Shown one piece after another: positions 36,462-47,880 of a DNA stretch of 64,000 bases. The notes below the pieces were generated by a model. It had not been told where the DNA came from, ran no database searches, and worked only from the letters and a program-made list of their open reading frames with translations. Positions within the stretch are counted from its first letter, which is position 1; each line of letters opens with the position of its first letter. The DNA lies in contig NC_092670.1 of NCBI RefSeq assembly GCF_964355755.1, forward strand, positions 34,831,795 through 34,895,794, written 5' to 3'. The position numbers were made by a program, and so were the translations under genes. This DNA is from Antedon mediterranea. Its lineage: Eukaryota; Echinodermata; Crinoidea; Comatulida; Antedonidae.

Positions 36462-36822
36462 AGCTCTGTCCACACTATCAAACTAGTTTGACAATAAATG
36501 GGATATGCCCATATGGTAGTGATATTCCAAAATATGGTAGAGTGATATGACATCTTCATGTCCATATGGCCACATCACATTTTGTTTGACAAAAGTTTGA
36601 TAGTGTGGACAGAGCTTTAATGTGTGTCCTTGAAAACAACTAATATCTAAAGCTCTCTCTACACTATCAAACTAGTTTTACAAAAAAAGTGTGATGTGTC
36701 CAAATATGGTAGTGATATTCCCAAATATGGTAGTGATATGACATCGTAATGTCCATATCACTACCATATCATACCATATCATATTGTTTGACAAAAGTTT
36801 GATAGTGTGGACAGAACTTTAA
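36462..36822. mobile_element. Two adjacent family-A MITEs
   Basis: Copy 1 (36462-36618) starts AGCTCTGTCCACACTATCAA and ends GATAGTGTGGACAGAGCTTT. Copy 2 (36650-36822) starts AGCTCTCTCTACACTATCAA and ends GATAGTGTGGACAGAACTTT. Each contains one to three ATATGGTAGTGATAT words. The sequences around them (AATGTGTGTCCTT) are repeated three times, so the neighbourhood arose by duplication of element plus flank. Confidence 0.8.
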
Positions 36823-37083
36823 ATGTGTGTCCTTAAAAACACCTAATGTCTAATTAGCACGTGATGAATACACTGAAAAATGAAATGAAGTCGGCATTGA
36901 TTTGTTATTGATAAGCCGTTGTCAAAATCAATCTATTTATCCTTTTTTAATGATTGAAAATAGTTCGTATTTCCTGGAATTGTTACAGTAAACACAAACG
37001 TCAACCCAGAAACAGAACACGCTATAAAAAAAAACATTGTTCGAATTTATTAATTATCACGCTAATAAGATGTTTTGTCTATC

Positions 37084-37225
37084 GCAATTATCATTATCGT
37101 CTTAATGTCGTCATCATTGTCTCTTCATTGTCATCATCATTATCATTATCATCATCATCATAATCACGTCATCATCATCACGTCATCATCTTCGTCACTT
37201 TATCTTCATCGTCATCCATATTAGA
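37084..37225. repeat. TCA/TCG microsatellite
   Basis: Irregular ATTATCATTATCATC and TCATCATCACG triplets run for about 130 bp. No coding significance is claimed. Confidence 0.7.
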
Positions 37226-37814
37226 TTCTGATTCAGATTTATTTGGTCCTTGCGAAAAGTCATTACAGGCACAATCGCTCACATAAAAATACAATAAATA
37301 ACATACAAAATAGATATAAGTAAAATAAATATAAACAAGTAAAGAGTTGTAATAAAGATACACTATACAAAACAAATCATAATTGTTATCACCAACATCA
37401 TCATTATTGTCTTTGAATTAGTATTATTAATTTAGGCCTGTATTACGATACGTTTAGCATTAATATTGTGGTTATTGCACTTGATACGGGGACAGCGACA
37501 TAAGTAGCGCGAACAACGACACGTTGATCATTCACCCCAAGTCGTTCGTATTCGTCGATTTCCTGTCATCGACCGCACTATTGTTTTCAAACGTCAATGG
37601 ATTATTTGATCTAGTAATTGTCTGACTTGTTCTGTTTTTCGCTAACCCTTGCTATGTTTGAGTAGTTGTTTTGTGGTATCTTTAGTGTTTTCTTTATTTC
37701 GTGTACCACTTGCTAAATGGCTTTGTCTTGTAAATGCGAATTATAATCAAGTAGATGATGTGCTACTACTATAATACAAGCACACAACCATTCAGACGAT
37801 GTCTAATCGAGGAA

Positions 37815-37880
37815 GCTCCGTGATTGGTCGGTACCCACGCGCAGTGATTTCCGACGTTTTCATTGGTCTATTCTTCTTGA
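37815..37880 (+). promoter_or_regulatory. Candidate GPCR promoter with two inverted CCAAT boxes
   Basis: GTGATTGGTCGG at 37820 and CATTGGTCTATTC at 37860 each contain ATTGG, the inverted CCAAT box. They lie about 140-180 bp upstream of the GPCR ATG, in a locally more GC-rich stretch. No TATA box is clear. Confidence 0.35.
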
Positions 37881-38002
37881 GATTTTAGGTACTAAAGTTA
37901 CAGCCCATCGTAACAGATTTAGTATACTTATTACATATTAGACGTTCATTTGAGGTGGGATTACGGTGTATCAGTTCTACATATCTATATTTCTTACTGA
38001 AC

Positions 38003-39016
38003 ATGGAGAAAATGGAAAATATCTCGAGTAATGATACTTCGTGTAAATATCCTGACATTTTCACGACCGTGATAGGTCAGAGCACCATTGGAATGATTAT
38101 TTTCTCGTCCGTGATGTTAACGATATGTGCTGTTGCTATTGCTGGTAATACATTGGTTCTATTAGCGTTTGTAAAAATAGGAAAACTTCGACGGACTCGC
38201 AACATGTTCATATGTAACCTATCCATCTGTGATTTAGTTACTGGACTCGCGATTTGCACAAGAACTATTTTAGGTGAAGCGGCATCAGATGCTCTGAATA
38301 TTTCTCTTGTTGCTATTTCTTGGCTGACTATTCTTGGAATAGCCGTGGATCGTTTCATAATAATTGTAGCGGCACCAACCACCTACCAACAAATTGTATC
38401 GCCTAGAGGAATCGTAATCACGTGTGTATGTTTTTGGATCGTGCCGCTTTCTACAACATTGCCGTTTTCTAATGATGTCGACAACGTGACTTTGATATTG
38501 TTTAACGTTTTGCCGTCACTAACTATGACAGTTCTGGTATTTATTATGATTTTATACGCTATCATCTTATACAAGATACGCCGCCACGAGAAACGACTGC
38601 GGGACATCAAGTCAAGCCGACAGTTCCGCGAGACACGTGCCGTTGCCAAGGCGTTTACGCTGATCCTGGGAGTCGCTATCATCGTGACAGTGCCATGGGC
38701 GGTAGAAGCATTTAGGATATCGTTGCAGATGCGACAATCTGGTCAACCTTGTTACTACACATCAGTAACATTTTTCATTTTTTCATGTGTCGGTCTTATG
38801 AACTCGGCTATTAATCCGTTCATATACTGGCGAAAAATGCCCGGATTTAAGTCCGGCATACGATCTCTCTTCCGAGGATGTTGCGAAAAAGACTCATTAT
38901 CATCCAGCCACATGAGTTCAATTACTACGAATAAGAAGGACGAAAATAAAGTGAAAGACATTGACCCAAGCCCAGCCGGTACAGTCAGCCATTCCTGCCC
39001 CGATAGCTCCGTTTAA
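38003..39016 (+). CDS. Rhodopsin-family (class A) G-protein-coupled receptor, intronless
   Basis: 337 aa in one exon. An upstream GTG-initiated extension is not a valid eukaryotic start; the ATG at 38003 has A at -3 and G at +4. Seven hydrophobic segments are visible, with GNT (N49, TM1), LSICD (D77, TM2), DRF at 116-118 in place of DRY, W145 (TM4), P171 (TM5), P231-W232 (TM6) and NPFIY at 271-275 (TM7). The usual TM3 disulphide cysteine (25 residues before R117) is Glu92, and the second extracellular loop is very short. Both traits occur in the melanocortin/EDG/cannabinoid-type (MECA) group, so that is my best guess. N-glycosylation sequons are at N6, N10, N99 and N161. CC at 293-294 is a likely palmitoylation site. 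The C-terminus DSSV fits a class I PDZ ligand. The ligand is unknown. No neighbouring gene informs its role. Confidence 0.9.
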   Translation: MEKMENISSNDTSCKYPDIFTTVIGQSTIGMIIFSSVMLTICAVAIAGNTLVLLAFVKIGKLRRTRNMFICNLSICDLVTGLAICTRTILGEAASDALNISLVAISWLTILGIAVDRFIIIVAAPTTYQQIVSPRGIVITCVCFWIVPLSTTLPFSNDVDNVTLILFNVLPSLTMTVLVFIMILYAIILYKIRRHEKRLRDIKSSRQFRETRAVAKAFTLILGVAIIVTVPWAVEAFRISLQMRQSGQPCYYTSVTFFIFSCVGLMNSAINPFIYWRKMPGFKSGIRSLFRGCCEKDSLSSSHMSSITTNKKDENKVKDIDPSPAGTVSHSCPDSSV

Positions 39017-41140
39017 GGCCTAGAATTTTAAAAACTGACTTTATTATTAATAATAGATAACTCTGGTCGAACGGAGAATCGATTTTTAGTTTGATTGTCC
39101 TGTAGCAAACAAAGAATAATTACGAGATCTTGACCTTATGATTTTAAACGGATATTAACTTAATCCTATTTGAGCGACGCAACCAATTAATTTGTGTGAA
39201 GAAACATAACAAACTATAGATCTGACGAAATTAAGTTAAATTCAATATGAACTAATATACTCATTGTTACTGCGTTATGGAATAGGAATTATTTTTGATA
39301 ACGCGTCAACTTAATTATATGACGCTATTCTATTTCGACGGAAAGTCACTATACAGTAGTTCCTAAATAATAGGCTTTTCATGCTTAAGTAAATATAATT
39401 TTACAGTGTGTTTAACCTAAGTGTTGTTAGATTGCCTTGGTTTAACCATGTGTAAACTAAAATGTTTACAATGTTGTTTAAATTTGTTTAGAAACCAAAG
39501 CCCTGAACAATTAAAATGCATTACTTTCATTGTTGTTAGTTCTGCTTAATTACATCCATAATGTGGTTTAGTAAATTGAATAACACACAAATGAACCGAA
39601 TCGGTTAACCACAATGTGTGTATAGGCTAGGAACTATAACAACAATAAATTTGACACGATTCGTTGAAAAAAATAGACTACAGATCAAATTGAATGTTGT
39701 AATAATATAGTTATAGGCTATACGGTACCAGGAAAGATGTGTTTATAATGCCTACTCAAGCGTATGTATGTTCAAGTTTCGAATTTTGTCTTTTTAAAGC
39801 TAAGTTAATGTCCGTATTCACCAATCACACTTAAGTGAGATATTTTCCTTAAATATAAGTATTTCACTTAACTCAATAATAAGTATTTCCATTGGCCACT
39901 GGGGTTTGAATTATTATTCCAGGATCTAGTTTCATCTTATAAGGTCCTGAAGAATAAGTTGTTTGTTCCTTGTCTGTAGGCCTTTTTATATCCAAAACTT
40001 ATTAGGTTGGTTTCATGCCATTATGAAGGTCTTCATTAGCTAATTAGCTACTATGAGAGAATTATATGTATTATTGTTGTCCTTAAGCTTAACAGGAAAC
40101 TGAGGAAGATACTGGACTAGTATAATTTAAAATTCTAGCTGTTAATTCCATATAGGAATAGATGACGTCCGCAACAATGTAATTTTTATGGGAAATTATT
40201 GGTTGGTAACATAAATACTAATAGCACAACAAATAGTAAAAAATGTCACAATGAGAGAAGGACGTGAAACAATAATGCTTTTTTTATTTTGGATTATTTA
40301 AAGAAATTACCAAATGATTGAATTAACTCAATGCATCTTTAAAAACAGAAATTAAGACTATTCTGCCGATAGGATAGGAAGGACACATTGAAGTCAATGT
40401 ACGCATTTAGAATAGAATTTAAGACATGTGAGACAAGTATACGCGATGCCGTTAGGTTAGGGAAGGATATTGAGAGGATTTCTTGACTGAGTTTCAGGAC
40501 TAGCCTACTCACTGTAGCCAGTGGCGTAAAGTAGAGACCTGAGGCCCCTGGTTTAGGAACCCTAAGTTTTAAGTTTTTCGATATATTTTATTACCTGTGT
40601 TTTCCTCTGGGCACTGCTGCGTTTAGCCAATGAGCTCTCTAGGCCGTTACGCCCGGTTAGCAGTTTAATACATAGTTAATTACAGTTATTCCGAATTTAA
40701 ATTATTAATATTTAAACTATTATTACTTAATGTTTATAATACATTCTGAAAAACTAAGTTTCCTGGTGTTTGAATTAGTGTGTAGGCCTAAGTGCACCTT
40801 TTTTTTATTCACTTTGAGTATACGCGCTGCTTGTTAAAAGTGTAAAATATTTAATAAAAGTTCAATCAAATTGAAGCTAAACAGTAATAAATAACGCTTT
40901 TCTAAAAAAAATGAATAAATAAAATACAACAAACAAATTTGTTTTTCGATAGTAAATGTTGTAAATACTGTAGAAGTGTAATTACCTAACGCATGTTTTT
41001 TTAATGTTTATTATTAAATATGATTATTTATTAATTCAATTATTTTAAAAATGTATAGGCCTAGGGCCTTTGGTATTTATATATACATTATTTATTTCTG
41101 TGAGTTTTCATAAGTAACTTAAATATAAAGCCTATAATTC
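39017..41140. other. Spacer after the GPCR, no gene seen
   Basis: AT-rich sequence with no supportable exon or large repeat. It presumably includes the GPCR 3' untranslated region. Confidence 0.5.
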
Positions 41141-41145
41141 ATAAC

Positions 41146-41300
41146 CGCTGTACACTTTCAAACTTTATGTTAAAAAAATATGTAATGTGCCCACCCATAT
41201 ATGGACATGATGATGTCATATCACTACCATATTTGGTTATATCACTAACATATTTGAGCACATCACACTTTTTCGAATTTTATAGTTTAGACAGAGCGTT
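41146..41300. mobile_element. MITE family A, decayed copy
   Basis: GCTGTACACTTTCAAACTTT at the left and AATTTTATAGTTTAGACAGAG at the right are weak inverted repeats around ATATCACTACCATATTTGG. Same family as 11319-11530. Confidence 0.6.
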
Positions 41301-42189
41301 AGGCTACACATCAACAGTATTATTGAATAATACAGACGTACATTTGTAAAATTGTGAAAGTGTTCCTATCCATAAACAATGTTTGTATTTCACTGAAAAC
41401 TCAATACGGTAAATGTTCACAAGCGGAAATAATACATTACTGGCTATGACATGTTGTAAAATAAACGAGAAAAACCACCGAATAACAAACTGTGTATAGT
41501 AATTAACTTTCTTATTTATATTAGGTTAGTTGTCTGTTTTACCACAACAAGGAGGAATTAAAAGCCCCCTGGCGGTGCAACCGTACGCGGCCGCTTCATT
41601 TTACAGGGCCGGGCATCTTCTTAGCAGGATAGTACGGATCATTGACAATCAAACAACAAGTAAAAGGCACATTGTTAAAGGTGTGTTAGCATTAGACATT
41701 ATTCTGGATAATACCACAAATAAATTCTCAATATTGCGTTTTAGTTTATAGGGAGTCTATTTTTTCAAATCTCAAAACCCCAAACTGACAAGTTGTAGTG
41801 GGGGTCTCTGTTTTCGTAGCACCAAGTGTAAATAGACTGAGACCCGGGTGTAGGCCTCTGTACCAGGATAAGCCCATGGGGGTATAATACTGATAATATT
41901 TATTGAAGCTACCGGTACACATTACAACGTGTGGGTCGTACGTATAAAGAAAAATATCTGAAACTGATTCTACAAAGAGGGCGCACATAATGAATCATAT
42001 TCTGATTCCTAAATCATTTCTCGATCTCGATTGTTCCAAATATTAGGCCTACATTGCAATTCATGCATTCATTCATTCATTCATTCTTTATTTAGCCTTT
42101 AAAATCGAAATACATTTAAAACAAGGTAACAAAAACAAGACAGTATAGACACACCACCGTAGGCCTACACAACATCAAGTCGAGAATAA

Positions 42190-42355
42190 AGCTTGGCTCC
42201 AACTGGGACGCAATGCAAGTAAAGGACGTAGACGTAGAAACGAGTTGACCAATAACCGGGCCAATAACAAGCGACAGTCGAATAAATCCATCGCTTGTGT
42301 TTGGTTTTTGGTCAAATCGTTACGTCGTTGTGTTGCGTCTCCAGTGGGAACTAAA
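42190..42355. mobile_element. MITE family C, decayed copy
   Basis: GCTTGGCTCCAACTGGGACG at the left pairs with CGTCTCCAGTGGGAACTAAA at the right. The interior contains AAGCGACAGTCGAATAAATC, which is shared (inverted) with the copy at 30252-30407. Confidence 0.7.
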
Positions 42356-42891
42356 CATGAGTAATTTAGATACCTACGCACCAAATAACTGAATGATAGA
42401 GAATGTTTTTATTAATTAAAATAATACCTGGTTTTTAAATCATTTTTTTTTTGCATACCGCAAGGCGGTATACTATTTCATATTGTAACTAGGCCCTACC
42501 TATATAAAAAGACACCATTATTTGAACCCTGTTTGAGACCTCCGGGAGTGGTGACTTACGTTAATTAACGGAAGCTAGGAGTGTTTATTGATATTCTGTC
42601 GGTTTTGTGCCACTTTTTTTGGTTAAAATTACAAATAGATATAGGGTACATATTGTAAAACATGTTTGATTATTAATAGGCCTACATAGTGTCATACAAC
42701 TGAAGTTATGTGTGAATATGTCGAATTGTTTTTGCTTCATTAATATTATCTCATTTGTATCCATATTATTGTCTACCCGTTGTGCCCAACAGCCACTTTC
42801 TACACTATTACTGTAATACCTTGGTTAATACTGAAGTAGAGGCAAAGTATTTAAAGATTCTTATTTCCTCTTAAAGTCTTAGGCCCTGTTC

Positions 42892-43957
42892 AGACCCATG
42901 GCGTTAGACCGTTTTAGCGTACGACGCTAAAAGAATGTGTGTCTGAACAGTTGGGGATTAGCGTACAACGCGTCGTACAACGGTTGTAGCGTTGTAGTGG
43001 AAAACGGTTGATAGTACCGTTTTAGCGTACGACGCTACTGTAAGTCAACGTTGTATCCAATCAGAACGTTTCCTGTTATGACGCGATACAAGGTTTGACC
43101 TAGGCTGACATCTTGTATCGTCAATGTGTGAGATGGATTTCAATAACAAAAAGGCCAGAATAAATAAGGCCTAACTACACTACAAATACAACTGTTACAA
43201 AGGCTACAAACTATTATCAACTGATTACCATTATATTTTCTAACAAATGACATAAATACATGCACCTTGTATTTAAACATAGTGACTACGATCCCATCCG
43301 CTTTTAGGCCTAGCTAGGCCTAGAGCCATTCACGCATTTCATTCAAGCTAAAAACTAGCGTGGGATATCAAGTCACTCATTCATACAAGGCAGACTAGAC
43401 TGGACAAGTTTAATGCTGAAAACCCCCTAACTCCTAACAAAATCAGTAAACAAACAAGGGGGAGCTGTGTCCTTTTATTAGCAAGTTAAGGGTTATTTTC
43501 AACCGACTGGACCAAAGAATATATATCTTTGACTGGACTGGATAGACTAGTAATCACAATCATTTTTTTCTTCATCATTACTTTACTGCTTTATTTTCGT
43601 AACACAAGAGCCTGGGGAAAATGTTTTTTACCACAAAATAAAAACAATAGAAACAGAAATTTGGCTTTACTATATTTTTCTTAAATAAATGCTGAGGTAT
43701 GTTTTATTTACGGCAAATTTTGTCATAATTTAGGGCTGAGATCTAGGCCTATATACAGTGGAAATAATGATGAAAACACGTGGGTAAGAGTACATGAATA
43801 TGCAACTAGAAACAACCTGGATGACGTACTTCCGTTGTAACGATAATCGTACGCTATGGGTCTGAACACCTCGTTTTTTTCTCTGCCGTTTGTAACGTGA
43901 CCTTGATAGTAACGTTGTACGCTAAAACGGTCTAACGCCATGGGTCTGAACAGGGCC
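42892..43957. mobile_element. Harbinger-like non-autonomous transposon (1,066 bp)
   Basis: The termini are identical for 41 nt as inverted repeats, beginning GGCCCTGTTCAGACCCATGG and running through GCGTTAGACCGTTTTAGCG. TA borders both ends. Subterminal AGCGTACGACGCT palindromes recur near the left end, probably as transposase-binding sites. There is no coding frame. The GGCCCTGTT end resembles the 20566-21388 element, but the 3-bp duplication is not clean. Confidence 0.75.
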
Positions 43958-44479
43958 TACGGCCCTATTTATTGTCCTCTGGATATAGGGTGTCCCAAAG
44001 GGCTTTTATAAGTGCCGCGCAAGCACTTTATACATTGTGATTGTAATTTGTATCAAATAATAGTCGCGTTATTGCAAACAAATGACACTTGACTTGTTTG
44101 CAAATATTCTCACGATGAATTAAAAAGAAAGTAAAACGTTGGAATGTCAGTTGTATGTTCAATGAATCGCAAAAGTCTCATGGGTTCTTCTGAAATAATG
44201 AAAGACTATTAACATCGGTACCACAAGAACCAATTTAATTTTCCGCCATGATTTTATTTATTTGCCTAAAATAACATCAAGTGACTTTTATTACACACGA
44301 GTCAATTAGCACTTAATCACGCTGTGATTACGATAACATACAGGGAGAACAGACAAGAGCAGACCAAAAACGGATTATTAAATGTATTTACCAGGATTAC
44401 AATTTCTGTTTTCTTTTCTTACTGGACGTAGGCCATTTACATACACAGGGAAGTATACCACCGTACCCAAACAAACTGA

Positions 44480-44950
44480 GTACGTGCATTGCGGCAATTC
44501 GGATAGAATACGATATTTTCAACGCACTGCGGCAGTGCCGATAGAATACGTTACTTTCACACGCATTGCGGCCCTTCCGGTAGAATACGTTACTTTCACT
44601 CGTACTGCGGCAGTTCCGATAAAATAAGTTACTTTCACACCATAGTCAATAGCTATTGACTATATGTTCATAGGCATTGCGGAACTGCCGATGAGTATTA
44701 CGTTAGTTTCACACGCATTGCGGCACTGCCGAATACGTTACTTTCACACGCACTGAGCGGCAGTGCGGATAGAATACGATGCTTTCACTCGTACTGAGCG
44801 GCACTGCCGATAGAATACGATAGGCGCGGCCTAATTTCACGCGCATTGCGACACACTTCCGATTGAATACGATCCCCTTCACCCGCACTGAGGCAGTTTC
44901 GCTAGAATACTTTCATCCGCAGTGCTGCAGTGCCGATAGAATGCGATGAA
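44480..44950. repeat. ~38-bp minisatellite, about 11 degenerate copies
   Basis: The unit is GCACTGCGGCAGTGCCGATA followed by GAATACGTTACTTTCACAC, with many variants and small insertions. CGGCAGTGCCG within the unit is itself a hairpin. It is locally GC-rich compared with its surroundings. The plus-strand frame through it repeats TAAVPIEYVTF, but it lacks a signal peptide and cleavage sites, so I do not call it coding. Confidence 0.8.
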
Positions 44951-45244
44951 TCTAAGTTCATGTTGCGTGTTCTTCAGACGATTTGGGATAGGCCTAAGAT
45001 GAAGATAAACATTATAGTGCGTTTACCCAACACACTCAGTGAAACCCTAGATAACCTCATCGCTATTGTTTTTATTCTGGTAAATGTGTCCGTGATTTGT
45101 CTGGCCGCTTCCTCAATATTCAGAATAATTATGTTCAACAGACATCACCATACTCCAAGGATGCTTATTAGGTTTTTAAAAAATATACTCTTGCTTGGAA
45201 AACTGCTGTTTCGTCTGCTACTTTTCCGAAGTATAATATAACCA

Positions 45245-46590
45245 CGTATGAATTAGGGCGATAGCGAAAGTTCATTTATTCTTTTTGATAATAATAATCT
45301 AACCTACAAACTAATTACATTCAATAAGACCTATGCGATACGGTACTATTTCCACGATATTGATTCATATGAGGTAGGTCTACAAGTTAACTTTAAGTCC
45401 TCTGTTATTCGATAGTTATTATGTATAAGAGCAACCCCTCCTCCTCGTTGTTGTTTATATTTAGACCTTCCCCGTTGTTTCTTATAGCTTCAAAAGGTTT
45501 AAGTGTAAAGATTTCATATACAAAAAATCAATTGTATTATCATATTTAAGTTGATGAATTTCATAAAGGACAGTCAAATAATCTAATTGAATTAAAAGTC
45601 GGTATGAAGCATTATTTTCGCCGTCTATTCCACTAGAAATGATTTCGGTTGGTCTGTCTGTCAATCTATGGTCTGTCCTATGTCAAACAAAAGCTTAGTA
45701 TAGTAGGCTGTAGTACAAAACACTAATGAAATCCGGACACTTTCAACATACAATATATAATAATTTATTCAATGACATGTGGCTTTAAATATATAAATAA
45801 GGCGGCAAGTAAAGTGGGTTGAACTCGTATGAATATAACGGCAGGTTTCATTTTAGCTCAACAAATTATCGATTCATCTCCCTCCGACAATATCCGAGAC
45901 AAGAAGCTTGGAAATTCACATAAATCACATTAAATGAATGGAGCAAGCCATTGGGCTTAATGGCGAGTTATCGACAAACAATTTCTTAGTAGGGGTGTGA
46001 AATAAAGCACAGTATTCGGTGAGAGAGCAAAGGATAGTTTCTGTTTATAAAGACATATACTTTGATGTTATATTATATTAAGCAGAAAAACAATAGTGAT
46101 TTGATATTTGTTGTAGGCGTATTTGTTTGTTTTTTCTCATTCTATTGATGTTTTTTTTTTTTTTTTTTTTATCTTTTGTGGTAGCCACCACCTATATTCA
46201 TCATTCAATCTTTCATAAATGTATTACAATTTTTGTATATACTCTCGTTTCATATAATATATAATACATTTCTATTAATACATGTTATTTTCAATAAATC
46301 CATCCTACTTAACATCTAATATTCAATTAACTATGTTTGTTTTTTCTTTTGATTAGAACAATCAGTTGTATTCATTTCGTAACAAATTATCATTATTTGT
46401 TGTTTTATAGTATCCTATTTTTATATAATTTCTACTAGTACTGATTTCTTCTTTGTATACATATAATCTAATCTAACACATTCCCATTCTCTTAGCATTT
46501 TTTTTTCATTTTTTTTTATAGATATTTACAATCATAGTATACTACATGTATTACCGTTGCATTTGTTTCGATCAAACATATATTCAATGA
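45245..46590. other. AT-rich spacer, no gene seen
   Basis: Contains a 23-nt T tract near 46150 and no supportable gene or large repeat. Confidence 0.5.
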
Positions 46591-46596
46591 CGACAT

Positions 46597-47250
46597 CACC
46601 AGGTAAAAACATTTTATTTCAGTGTGCCAAAATGTATAGATGATGTTAAACAAAATAATATTCACTGATGTTTAATATGTCTGCATTAAGATGTTAAATG
46701 CCCATTTCCTTTGTAATGCTATATAATCTTTTTGTTCACCAGGTAAAAACATTTTATTTCAGTATGCCAAAATGTATAGATGATGTTAAACAAAATAATA
46801 TTCACTGATGTTTAATATGTCTGCATTAAGATGTTAAATGCCCATTTCCTTTGTAATGCTATATAATCTTTTTGTTCACCAGGTAAAAACGTTTTATTTC
46901 AGTATGCCAAAATGTATAGATGATGTTAAACAAAATAATATTCACTGATGTTTAATATGTCTGCATTAATATGTTAAATACCCATTTCCTTTGTAATGCT
47001 ATATAATCTTTTTGTTCACCAGGTAAAAACGTTTTATTTCAGTATGCCAAAATGTATAGATGATGTTAAAGAAAATGATATTCGCTGATGTTTAATATGT
47101 CTGCATTAAGATGTTAAACAAGCATTGTCTTTATAAATGTTGTATAATCTTTTTGTTCACCAGGTAAAAACGTTTTATTTCAGTATGCCAAAATATTAGA
47201 TGATGTTAAACAAAATGATATTCTCTGATGTTTAATATGTCTGCACCATT
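46597..47250. repeat. 140-bp tandem repeat, five copies
   Basis: Copies start at 46597, 46737, 46877, 47017 and 47158, each with CACCAGGTAAAAAC. Copies 1-3 are nearly identical. Each carries AGGTAAAAAC followed by TTTATTTCAGTATGCC, so it looks like a tiny donor-acceptor pair, but no open frame is conserved. It lies about 630 bp beyond the stop codon of the unrecognised minus-strand gene. Confidence 0.9.
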
Positions 47251-47880
47251 GCGCATGTGCCTAATTCTCCATTATTCCATTTATGACTTGTTTTTATGAA
47301 AAACGCCTCTTTTTTAACTCTCTCTAATTAGATGTTGTTAACTAACAAATGATATACACTGCATGATGTCTGCATTAAGACCTTAAAAACCATTGCAAAT
47401 ATGCCTAATTCTGCATTATGCCTTTTATGGCATGTTATGATATTAAATACACCCTTTTTACTCTCTCCAATTAGATGTAATTTCCTTCATATAATTTGCA
47501 ATGTTTCACATCCCTATTTCAGCAAAAGTAAGTTAATAAAAGCACCACCAAACCCAGCAGTCATACCCCAAAAAAATAACATAACCCATGTTGCAAACCG
47601 CACAAAAAGTCAACAAATATGTCAGAAGTTGAAAAAAGGAGTCATTGAAGAGTTTCAAAATTTACCTACCGAAAATAAACACACTTATCTCCCACAAAAA
47701 AAACAAACCGCCATTAAGCCACACAAAACCATTCCTGGAAAGAGAAATAAATACACCTTTTTAAAATTGATGGTTCAACGATTCAACACATTTTAAACTA
47801 ACTTTCAAAATAAGATAACATCAATATACTACTGACCGATTAAATCGGACAATTTCAATATGTCTCACCTTAACTAAGAC

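Noticed and set aside
37955..38002. N-terminal extension of the GPCR starting at 37955
   Set aside because: It begins with GTG, which is not a normal eukaryotic start. The ATG at 38003 has a good context and gives a typical glycosylated N-terminus.
44382..44627. Neuropeptide-precursor-like repeats (TAAVPIEYVTF)
   Set aside because: No dibasic cleavage sites between repeats and no clear signal peptide. The frame is lost in later units, so it is a DNA minisatellite.
44930..45241. 103-residue plus-strand frame with a hydrophobic segment
   Set aside because: The nominal start is GTG, the frame begins inside a minisatellite, and there is no homology or splice context.
47401..47796. 131-residue plus-strand frame
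   Set aside because: Composition is typical of AT-rich non-coding DNA. No domain, and it follows a tandem repeat directly.
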